Assembly (NCBI GenBank): GCA_039714215.1
Contig: JBDLJU010000024.1
Span: 1-20,814, forward strand
DNA length: 20,814 nucleotides
Origin: UBA11579 sp039714215
GTDB lineage: Bacteria; Chloroflexota; Anaerolineae; Anaerolineales; UBA11579
Reading direction: 5' to 3'
In this document: positions 14,261 through 20,692 of the stretch, one piece after another
Layout: the number at the start of each line of letters is the position of its first letter
Numbering within the stretch: position 1 is the stretch's first letter
Program-made: the position numbers and the translations under genes
Notes under the pieces: generated by a model
Told to the model about the DNA's origin: nothing
What the model saw: the letters and a program-made list of their open reading frames with translations, nothing else
Database searches by the model: none

Positions 14261-15985
14261 ATGCAGAAGATTAAGAATGGGCTGAAGAAGTTTTTCTTCC
14301 CGTCAGATGATGCCTCCCGCTGGATGCGGATATTGCCTTATCTGGTATTGGGCGTTCTGACGTTTTCTGTTTTCGTAGGCGGAACCTTAGGCTGGGAATA
14401 TACCAACTCAGCAGAGTTCTGCGGGACATCATGCCATACCATGCCGCCGGAATATTCGGCATACCTGGTCTCTCCGCATGCCCGGGTGCAGTGCGTTGAG
14501 TGCCACATTGGACGCGATCCTTTTGCAGCCCGTTTTACCAGAAAAGCGGGAGACCTGCGTCATGTCGTCTTGAACATCACCGGGGCATACGAGTATCCAA
14601 TCAGGGCAACCCATATGCGCCCCGCTCAAGAGACCTGTGAAACCTGCCATTATCCGCAAAAATTCTCTGCAGACAGCCTCAGGCAGTTGAGCAATTATTC
14701 GCTCGATGAAGACAATTCCCAATTTGAGATGTATCTAATCATGAAGACAGGCGGCGGCTCAGCCCGTGAGGGTCTGGGACGCGGGATTCACTGGCATGTG
14801 GAAAATGAAGTCTACTTCTATGCCACTGACCCACTCCAGCAGGTAATTCCCTATATCAAGGTGGTTGATGTTGATGGACAGGAAACCGAGTATTTTGACC
14901 TGGCAGCTGAGCTTGATTCAGCAGAGATACCTGAAGAAGAATTACACCGGATGGACTGCATCACCTGTCACAACCGGATCACTCACAGAGTTCCGCAGCC
15001 GGAAGAAGCCATTGGCAACGCCCTCAACCAGGGATTGATCTCTGCTGACCTGCCCTTTATCGTGCGTGAGGGCGTGGCGCTGCTTGATCAGGAATATGAA
15101 GAAAAAGAAACCGGTCTGCAGGCAATTGAGGGGCTGGAAGATTTCTACCAAGAAAATTATCCAGAGGTTTATGCTGACCAGTTGGGTGAAATTGAAACGG
15201 CGATTACTGTCCTCAAAGATATTTTTGTGGATAATGTATTCCCCGACCAGGAGGTGGATTGGGATACCCACCCCGATAACCTGGGTCACAAAGACAACCC
15301 GGGCTGCTTCCGCTGCCACGATGGCAAGCATTTCACAGAGGAAAAAGAAGCGATCAGGCTGGAGTGCAATATCTGTCACTCGATCCCGGTAGTTTACGAA
15401 CAGAACGCATTGACCACCAACATCGAAGTGGTTACCGGGCCAGAACCAGTCTCCCATACCCTGACTACCTGGATTGCGCTGCATGGTCAGCTCAAGGATA
15501 ACTCCTGCCAGGCATGCCATACCACGCCGGAAAGCATCTCTGATCTGAGTAAGCTGGAAGGCAAGCCGGAGGCGGATAACTCCTTCTGTGGAAACGAGGC
15601 TTGCCATGGGAGCGCTTGGAGATTTGCGGGGTTTGATTCTCCTGCGCTGCAGCCAATTTTGAGCGAGCAGCTTGAAGAATTGATTGGTGCAATCCCCGAA
15701 CCAGAATCTCACGGCGAGGCGCTGACCTATGCTGGCAGTATCGGGGGGATGCTGGATACACGTTGTGCTGCCTGCCATGGGGCGGGCGCAACTGGGGGCC
15801 TGGATGTGACCAGCTATGCAGGCTTGCTGGCAGGTGGCGACAGCGGCGCGGGAGTGACCCCTGGCGAGCTGGATGGTAGTTGGGTGTATCTCCGCCAAAC
15901 AGAAACTACTGCGCATTACATGCAGTTGAGTGAGGATGAAATCATGCTGCTGCGGGAATGGATTTTAGCGGGGGCACCGGAGTAA
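14261..15985 (+). CDS. NapC/NirT-like multiheme cytochrome with C-terminal monoheme domain
   Basis: 574 residues. One N-terminal anchor helix (24-45) is followed at once by FCGTSCHTMPPEYSAY, the NapC/NirT/NrfH-type quinol-oxidising start. The heme motif there is CX3CH (C54...C58-H59-x-M61) instead of CXXCH. Canonical CXXCH motifs start at Cys 78, 126, 233, 349, 369, 416 and 502, and a CX4CH is at 443-449, giving seven certain and up to nine hemes. A 'GIHWHVENEVYFYA' block (175-188) recalls NapC/NirT-like proteins of metal reducers. The last about 80 residues (C502-AAC-H506, GGLDVTSYAGLLAGG, LREWILAGA) repeat the monoheme module of the preceding cytochrome b protein, here with M554 as likely distal ligand. 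It should oxidise quinol and pass electrons outward. ATG 14261 follows AAGGAG at about 8 nt; GTG 14228 lies in the -10 box and is rejected. Confidence 0.92.
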   Translation: MQKIKNGLKKFFFPSDDASRWMRILPYLVLGVLTFSVFVGGTLGWEYTNSAEFCGTSCHTMPPEYSAYLVSPHARVQCVECHIGRDPFAARFTRKAGDLRHVVLNITGAYEYPIRATHMRPAQETCETCHYPQKFSADSLRQLSNYSLDEDNSQFEMYLIMKTGGGSAREGLGRGIHWHVENEVYFYATDPLQQVIPYIKVVDVDGQETEYFDLAAELDSAEIPEEELHRMDCITCHNRITHRVPQPEEAIGNALNQGLISADLPFIVREGVALLDQEYEEKETGLQAIEGLEDFYQENYPEVYADQLGEIETAITVLKDIFVDNVFPDQEVDWDTHPDNLGHKDNPGCFRCHDGKHFTEEKEAIRLECNICHSIPVVYEQNALTTNIEVVTGPEPVSHTLTTWIALHGQLKDNSCQACHTTPESISDLSKLEGKPEADNSFCGNEACHGSAWRFAGFDSPALQPILSEQLEELIGAIPEPESHGEALTYAGSIGGMLDTRCAACHGAGATGGLDVTSYAGLLAGGDSGAGVTPGELDGSWVYLRQTETTAHYMQLSEDEIMLLREWILAGAPE

Positions 15986-16007
15986 ATGGATCAAAAGTTT
16001 AATCATA

Positions 16008-16046
16008 AAGAGGAGCTGTCCAATTGTCGGACAGCTCCTCTTTTCT
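16008..16046 (+). terminator. strong terminator ending the cytochrome island
   Basis: A perfect 14-bp stem (16008-16021 with 16029-16042), 7-nt loop, then TTCTT after the stem's own final T's. It lies 22 nt after the stop codon. Confidence 0.9.
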
Positions 16047-16047
16047 T

Positions 16048-16068
16048 GATCAAAGCAGAGCTTCGATT
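16048..16068 (+). repeat. intergenic palindrome, copy E of the GATCGAAC family
   Basis: Arms GATCAAAGC (16048-16056) and GCTTCGATT (16060-16068) around AGA, directly after the terminator T-tract. It lies between convergent genes. Confidence 0.6.
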
Positions 16069-16121
16069 ATTATTTTAATGATAGCTTATTTGAAAATGCA
16101 GGCGGGCCTTCCAGGCTGTGG

Positions 16122-16703
16122 TTAAGCGGATTTTGTTTTAGCTTCTTTTGCCTGGCGGATGACCTCTTCGATCTGGGCGAGGTGACTGCTGGCGTGAGAA
16201 AACCCGAAGAGCACGCGCACCATCGGGGTTACCTCCAGGCCGCTCCTGGTTTTATAGGCATTTTGCAGGTGGGGTTCGTCTGGCCAGACATCCAGGCTGG
16301 CGAGCACCATCCGGCGGCTTTCTTGCAGGCGGTGACGGGCTTGCTCGAGGGTGGTGATCGCTTCCCAATCAATTTCGAAGCGTGAGCGGCGGGGTTCAAC
16401 TTCGACGCCGCGGGCCAGCTCAGCGCCCATGAAGGCGGATTCTTCGTTCGAAGCGGTGATGTGGGCGATCAGGTGGCCGAGTCCCCAGCCGAGGTCTTCA
16501 TCTTCAGGGTTTTCGGCATAGGGGTCGTGGGCTTCGGGATCATGGGGAGCAAAGGCGACTGCGAAATCACTGCACTCAACCAGGATCTCAAGGATCGTGT
16601 CGGTGAGTTGGTTGACCTCGTCGATCAGGTCTTGTCGATTTAACCTGGCGGCGAATTCTGGCCAGGGGATTTGTTTTTCTTGTACGGGGGTGAAGTCAAT
16701 CAT
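16122..16703 (-). CDS. DinB/DfsB-like four-helix protein
   Basis: 193 residues, mostly helical, with the DinB-superfamily pattern of a central 'GLGHLIAHI' (H77, H81) and a late 'FGFSHASSHLAQIEEVIRQ' (H170, H174). In this superfamily a few histidines bind a divalent metal; members include thiol-dependent transferases and many damage-inducible proteins of unknown reaction. There is no signal peptide, so it should be cytosolic. ATG 16703 follows AGGAG at about 7 nt. It lies 68 bp downstream of the helicase-associated gene on the same strand and may be co-transcribed, although a weak -10-like TAGAAT lies in the gap. The specific substrate cannot be deduced. Confidence 0.85.
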   Translation of the reverse strand: MIDFTPVQEKQIPWPEFAARLNRQDLIDEVNQLTDTILEILVECSDFAVAFAPHDPEAHDPYAENPEDEDLGWGLGHLIAHITASNEESAFMGAELARGVEVEPRRSRFEIDWEAITTLEQARHRLQESRRMVLASLDVWPDEPHLQNAYKTRSGLEVTPMVRVLFGFSHASSHLAQIEEVIRQAKEAKTKSA

Positions 16704-16771
16704 CTCGCGGCTCCTTTAGTGAAATTCTACTCAAATAGACGGGCTGTAGATGTTTTTTATTACCCATCTAA

Positions 16772-18430
16772 CTACAATTCATGTTTGGCGTTAAATATCT
16801 CCACCTCGCTGAGATAGCCGAGCTGCATCAGCGCCGCAGTGACTCGTTCCAGCGCGTTGGCTTTGATCGTCACGGTGGTCGGCCCGAGCTGGGTGCCCAA
16901 GAAGCGCCCCGCGGAGGATTTTTGCAGGGTTTCAAGCACCTTTGGGTGGTTGACCTGCAGGATGGTGACCTGCTTAAAATTGATCTGGGTACTATGCTGA
17001 TGCCAGCGTTCGAGCGCCTGGAGGATGTTGGGGGGGATTGGCGAAGTGGTATGGCGCTCGAGTAGTTTGATCAGCTGTTTGGCTTGCAGCCCCTGCTCTT
17101 TGGCACGGGTCAGTGAGCCGGGGCTGATCCGGTAGGCATAGTTTTCCCGCTTGTTGGGCAGCCAATCGCAGAAACGGGCGATCTGGTAGCGCAGGGCAAG
17201 GGACGCCAGCCGGTGGACCAGGATTTGCCCCTGGGAATCCAGGCTGGGGGGAGGCGTTTCTGCCGCAGGGATTGAGGCGATTTCGCCATTCAACAGTGCG
17301 GATGCCCATGATGATAACTTGAAGGCATTTGGGGCAGCGTGTTCTTCTGGGGCGGCGAGGTCGAGGATGCCGAGCCAGTGCAGCGGGCCGGTGATCAGGT
17401 AGCGCAAAAAAGCGCCTTCAACCTGGTCCCAAAATTCAAAGCCACGCAGGTACTCCTCACTGGTGTTGTCTTTGAGATACCAGGTGTTGTAATCACCTCC
17501 AGGCCGCAGGAAATCCGGTTGGTATCCCTTAACTGCCGATGTGAACGCGGAGATGCTCCACCAGGTGTTAGCGCCAAGCTGCCCAATTAACGCAAGGGCG
17601 GCATTGCGGGCATGCAGCGGGTTATTCAGCCAGCCGCCCTCCGCGGTGAGCTGCGGAATCAGGCGCAGGTCGTCGTGGGTGGTGCTGTTCAGCCAGGCGG
17701 AAGCCAGCTGTGAGAGGGCTGCGCCCCGCGGGGCTTCAAGGAAAGCGCGGGCTGGTTCGGTGATTAAGTTCTGGTCTTCATCGAGCAGGCCCGCGGTGGT
17801 GAGTAAAGACGCGAGGGTTTCAGCCGGGATGGGCCATTGGTTTACGGTATTGGCGAGGTCCTCAGCATTGAGCTGCATCCGCCGAGCGGTCAGCAGGGTG
17901 GCGGCGTGGTCGAGGATCTGATCGCTGGCTGGATGCAGGTAGGCGCGTTCTTTTGGCGTCGCAGGGCGGCTGAGCATTGGTCCTTCAATGCTGGCGCTCA
18001 GGTCGGGGAGAATGGTGAGCAGGTCTTCGGGGATGTAGGCGTATTCCTGGGGGCCGTGTCCGGCTTCGAGGAAGGCGCGGTGGATCAGTCCCCGGTACCA
18101 CAGCCGCTCGCTGGTGGAGATTGGGCTTCGCTCGGGGTGCTCGCGATCGCGGCGGCTGGCGCCCATCTCGCGGATCAGGCCGTATTTTTTTGAAAACAGA
18201 TGCCAGGGAAGGCTGCCTTCTTGCTGGGACAGCTCGGCCAGCGCCTGCCGGGATTGCTCAGGCAGGCTTTCGATGATCTCGGTAGTCAGGGCAGGGTCGA
18301 GCAAGGCCAGGCCAAGGTTCTTTCGTCCCTGGCGCACATCAGGTGCTTGCAGCTGGATACCCCACAGTTCAGCGGTGATGTGCAGCTGGCCAAGGTCGTA
18401 GTTTTGCAGGCTTTGCAGCAGGGTAGGCAT
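16772..18430 (-). CDS. helicase-associated C-terminal-domain protein (no ATPase motifs)
   Basis: 552 residues. The segment about 398-480 (GQILVHRLASLALRYQIARF...YRISPGSLTRAKEQGL...LLERHTTSPIPPNILQALERW) matches my recollection of the helicase-associated domain found in XPB/Ssl2-like proteins. The rest is helical and looks like winged-helix-type segments. There is no Walker A, DEAD/DEXH box or other helicase motif, so this is not a helicase by itself; such stand-alone proteins are common in Anaerolineae and may bind DNA or partner with an ATPase. ATG 18430 has no Shine-Dalgarno sequence. An extended -10 box (TGATAAGAT) ends only 6 nt upstream, so the message is probably leaderless. Confidence 0.85.
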   Translation of the reverse strand: MPTLLQSLQNYDLGQLHITAELWGIQLQAPDVRQGRKNLGLALLDPALTTEIIESLPEQSRQALAELSQQEGSLPWHLFSKKYGLIREMGASRRDREHPERSPISTSERLWYRGLIHRAFLEAGHGPQEYAYIPEDLLTILPDLSASIEGPMLSRPATPKERAYLHPASDQILDHAATLLTARRMQLNAEDLANTVNQWPIPAETLASLLTTAGLLDEDQNLITEPARAFLEAPRGAALSQLASAWLNSTTHDDLRLIPQLTAEGGWLNNPLHARNAALALIGQLGANTWWSISAFTSAVKGYQPDFLRPGGDYNTWYLKDNTSEEYLRGFEFWDQVEGAFLRYLITGPLHWLGILDLAAPEEHAAPNAFKLSSWASALLNGEIASIPAAETPPPSLDSQGQILVHRLASLALRYQIARFCDWLPNKRENYAYRISPGSLTRAKEQGLQAKQLIKLLERHTTSPIPPNILQALERWHQHSTQINFKQVTILQVNHPKVLETLQKSSAGRFLGTQLGPTTVTIKANALERVTAALMQLGYLSEVEIFNAKHEL

Positions 18431-18436
18431 GGGAGA

Positions 18437-18445
18437 ATCTTATCA
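18437..18445 (-). promoter_or_regulatory. extended -10 box of the helicase-associated gene, leaderless arrangement
   Basis: The minus strand reads TGATAAGAT-TCTCCC-ATG. The -10 TAAGAT (18437-18442) ends 6 nt before the start codon. No consensus -35 at normal spacing. Confidence 0.5.
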
Positions 18446-18538
18446 GATTTTGGGGGACTCGCGGCAGCAAATTCGTCTCGTGGGACAGGTTGTGTTTTCG
18501 CTTCAGGACAACCACGTTACAGCAGCGAATAATATTTG

Positions 18539-18567
18539 TTGACACGACAAAAAAACCATGCAATAAT
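18539..18567 (+). promoter_or_regulatory. promoter of the DUF4380 gene
   Basis: TTGACA (18539-18544), exactly 17 bp, then AATAAT (18562-18567) preceded by TG-C as an extended -10. Start near 18574, leader about 78 nt. Confidence 0.75.
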
Positions 18568-18615
18568 CCGATATTAGAATTGCTGCAGGCATTGATTCAG
18601 AAATATATATGGATG

Positions 18616-18636
18616 GAGGCGGTCTTTGACCACCTC
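18616..18636 (+). other. stem-loop in the DUF4380 leader
   Basis: Arms GAGGCGGTC and GACCACCTC pair over 9 bp with one C-A mismatch and a TTT loop, ending 15 nt before the start codon. The only SD-like GGAGG is inside this stem, about 30 nt from the start codon. Confidence 0.45.
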
Positions 18637-18651
18637 TTCTAACTGAAAATT

Positions 18652-19539
18652 ATGAAATCAACCAAATTTCTTAACCTCGACTGTATTGCCCTAGAAAATG
18701 AATCGCTGAGTATGCTGGTTACCCAGTCTGTGGGCCCCCGGATTTTGTCCTTTGGGTTTAAAGACGGCGGGAATTTGTTTGCCGAGCTGCCTGAAATGGT
18801 CTCGGAACTCCCTGATGGCAGGGAATTCCAATTCTATGGCGGTCATCGCTTGTGGGAAGCGCCGGAAACAATGCCCAACACGTATGTACCTGATAATTTT
18901 CCAGTTGAGATTGCAACGCTGAAAGATGGTCTTTCAGCAACCCAGCGGGTAGTTTCCCAGACCGGTATCGAGAAGTCGATTGAAATTCATCTGAAGCCGG
19001 GGAAAGCGCAGGTAGTCGTTGATCATCTGCTCACCAACCGCGGCTCAGAGATTGTCGAATGTGCGCCCTGGGCGGTCACCCAGCTCAAACCCGGCGGGGT
19101 GGCGCTCCTGCCGCAGTCTTATGAACAGAGCGGTTTGCTTCCGAACCGTTCAATTGCATTATGGCCTTACAGCGATGCAGCTAACCCTTTGGTGTCCTGG
19201 GGCAACCGGGAAATTTTGGTACGGGCAGAAATGAAGACCGGATCATTCAAAATCGGTTTTCCCAACCCGCGGGGTTGGCTGGCTTATTGGCTGGCAGGAA
19301 CGTTGTTCGTCAAGCGGGCGGCCTATAATCACCAGGCTCAGTATTTCGACCTGGGCAGCTCGAGCGAGTGTTATTTCAACGATAGATTTCTTGAGTTGGA
19401 AACCCTGGGGCCGATCAGCAAGCTGCAGCCGGGCGAGCGTGCGACCCACACAGAAACCTGGGAACTGTTCCAAGATATTGAGGAGCCAACAGATCATGCC
19501 GCCGCCCAGCGTGTGATTGAAAATCTAGGATTGAATTGA
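18652..19539 (+). CDS. DUF4380 protein with galactose-mutarotase-like fold
   Basis: 295 residues, nearly all beta-strand. The signature 'FYGGHRLWEAPE' (61-72) followed by 'YVPDN' (78-82) is typical of DUF4380 proteins, which belong to the aldose-1-epimerase/galactose-mutarotase-like superfamily. Further family-like blocks are 'EIHLKPGKAQVVVDHLLTNRG', 'CAPWAVTQLKPGGVALLP' and 'SSECYFNDRFLELETLGP'. The fold binds sugars, but the reaction of this family is not established. No signal peptide, so cytosolic. A strong promoter precedes it. There is no clear Shine-Dalgarno sequence within 15 nt of ATG 18652, and the only GGAGG lies in a leader hairpin, so translation may be controlled or weak. It converges with the lipid kinase gene across a shared hairpin. 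Confidence 0.88.
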   Translation: MKSTKFLNLDCIALENESLSMLVTQSVGPRILSFGFKDGGNLFAELPEMVSELPDGREFQFYGGHRLWEAPETMPNTYVPDNFPVEIATLKDGLSATQRVVSQTGIEKSIEIHLKPGKAQVVVDHLLTNRGSEIVECAPWAVTQLKPGGVALLPQSYEQSGLLPNRSIALWPYSDAANPLVSWGNREILVRAEMKTGSFKIGFPNPRGWLAYWLAGTLFVKRAAYNHQAQYFDLGSSSECYFNDRFLELETLGPISKLQPGERATHTETWELFQDIEEPTDHAAAQRVIENLGLN

Positions 19540-19614
19540 ACAGGTGAACCTGGCTGCCCAAACTGGTTGTATGACGATCAACGAACAATCAAATCATCCA
19601 CCCCAGCAATATAA

Positions 19615-19647
19615 AAAGACCTGACAGAAAAATCTTGTCAGGTCTTT
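19615..19647 (-). terminator. terminator of the lipid kinase gene
   Basis: A perfect 12-bp stem (19615-19626 with 19636-19647), 9-nt loop. On the minus strand it is followed by TT and TATATT after the stem's own T's; in the plus direction the T-tract is part of the stem (TCTTT), so it can also serve the converging DUF4380 gene. The stem contains GACCTGACA, the same core as the palindrome at 20647-20681. Confidence 0.8.
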
Positions 19648-19667
19648 GAGTTTCAGGTGAGCGTGGT

Positions 19668-20600
19668 TCAGGATGCTGGCTTCGGAACGATGACCTCGAG
19701 GGCATCGGGCAGCAGGTCGATTTTGAGGTAGTGCACCTCGTGGCTGAATCCGGCGTAGACTTCGCCATCGGTGTGAAGGACCAGGGGTTTGTCGGACTTG
19801 ATCTCCATCTGCTTAAAGGTGCCCATATACACCGGTTTGAAGCGTTCTTGCGTGCCTTTCATGAACTCAGGGATCAGGCGGAACATCATCAGGCGGGTGA
19901 CCTTATGCACGATGCAGAAGTTGAGGATGCCGTCGTCGAGGATCGCATCTGGGCCGGTGATAAAGCCGCCGCCTTCACGCGGACCGTTGTTGAGGGCAAT
20001 CATCAGCACGTCGTCCTGCCATTCTTTTTCGTCGGTTTTAATTTCCACCTGGTAATTGGTGAAGTTGGAGAAAATGGTTTGCAGAACGGCGACAAAGTAC
20101 ATCACGAAGCCGCGCAGCAGGGGAATGGTGTGGGAGAAGATCGTCACCGAACCGCCGAAACCGATGTTGGCGGTGTTGTCGACGTATTCCTGGCGCCCGC
20201 CTTCGTCTTCGATGGCGAATAGATCGACCTTTTTGCTGTACCCGTCGCGGATGGTGGTGATCGCTTCTGCAGCATCTTTTGAGATACCCAGGTTTGCGGC
20301 GTAGTCGTTGCCGGAGCCGAGCGGGACAATGGCGAATTTGGGGCGCTTCTCTGCGGGGATTTCCATCAAGCCGTTGACCACTTCGTGAGCGGTGCCGTCG
20401 CCGCCCATCGCCACAACGATATCGAAACCTTCATCACCAGCCTGTTTGGCCAACTCTTTGGCGTGAGTGGGGTAGACGGTACCCGACCACTGCACATCGC
20501 CAACGGCTTCGACCAGGTGGCGCAGGTCGGCGGCAAACTTCCAGGCATTGCCCATGTCGGCATTGGGGTTCATGATCATTTTTAGGCGGGGTTTAGACAT
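19668..20600 (-). CDS. YegS/BmrU-type diacylglycerol/lipid kinase
   Basis: 310 residues. The diacylglycerol-kinase catalytic domain starts with 'KMIMNPNAD'. It has the nucleotide-binding G66-G-D-G-T70 followed by EVVNGL, and the 'PLGSGNDYA' loop (93-101). The C-terminal half has 'DGILNFCIV' and 'LHTDGEVY', where an Asp-Gly pair is conserved in the fold. The enzyme would phosphorylate diacylglycerol or a related lipid at the inner face of the membrane, feeding phospholipid turnover; substrate choice between diacylglycerol, sphingoid base or phosphatidylglycerol cannot be read. Length is normal for the YegS/BmrU family. ATG 20600 follows GAGGAGA at about 6-8 nt. Its promoter overlaps a 35-bp palindrome, and a related palindrome is its terminator. 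Confidence 0.94.
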   Translation of the reverse strand: MSKPRLKMIMNPNADMGNAWKFAADLRHLVEAVGDVQWSGTVYPTHAKELAKQAGDEGFDIVVAMGGDGTAHEVVNGLMEIPAEKRPKFAIVPLGSGNDYAANLGISKDAAEAITTIRDGYSKKVDLFAIEDEGGRQEYVDNTANIGFGGSVTIFSHTIPLLRGFVMYFVAVLQTIFSNFTNYQVEIKTDEKEWQDDVLMIALNNGPREGGGFITGPDAILDDGILNFCIVHKVTRLMMFRLIPEFMKGTQERFKPVYMGTFKQMEIKSDKPLVLHTDGEVYAGFSHEVHYLKIDLLPDALEVIVPKPAS

Positions 20601-20636
20601 GCTTCTCTCCTCTGATGCTTAGATATTTATCGGTTA

Positions 20637-20665
20637 ACTATAGCTTCAGACCTGTCAGGTTTCAA
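20637..20665 (-). promoter_or_regulatory. promoter of the lipid kinase gene, embedded in a palindrome
   Basis: On the minus strand, -35 TTGAAA (20660-20665), 17-bp spacer, -10 TATAGT (20637-20642). The -35 box sits at the loop and the spacer is mostly one arm of the palindrome at 20647-20681. Start near 20630. Confidence 0.6.
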
Positions 20666-20681
20666 AAACCTGACAGGTCTG
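20647..20681. repeat. 15-bp-arm palindrome with ACCTGTCAGGT core
   Basis: Perfect 15-bp arms (20647-20661 and 20667-20681) around a 5-nt loop, followed on the plus strand by TTTT and on the minus strand by the lipid kinase -10 region. The core AGACCTGTCAGGTTT is a type of short dispersed repeat I recall from several environmental phyla. A shorter relative is at 19615-19647. Confidence 0.7.
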
Positions 20682-20692
20682 TTTTCATCTAA

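Noticed and set aside
14942..15916. A 324-codon open frame on the minus strand
   Set aside because: It is antisense to the NapC/NirT-like cytochrome, whose CXXCH motifs prove the plus-strand frame.
16772..18430. Reading the gene as a DNA helicase
   Set aside because: Only the helicase-associated C-terminal domain is seen; there is no Walker A or DEXH motif.
18609..18629. Six-codon upstream open frame (MDGGGL) in the DUF4380 leader
   Set aside because: It lacks a ribosome site and overlaps the leader hairpin; there is no evidence that it is translated.
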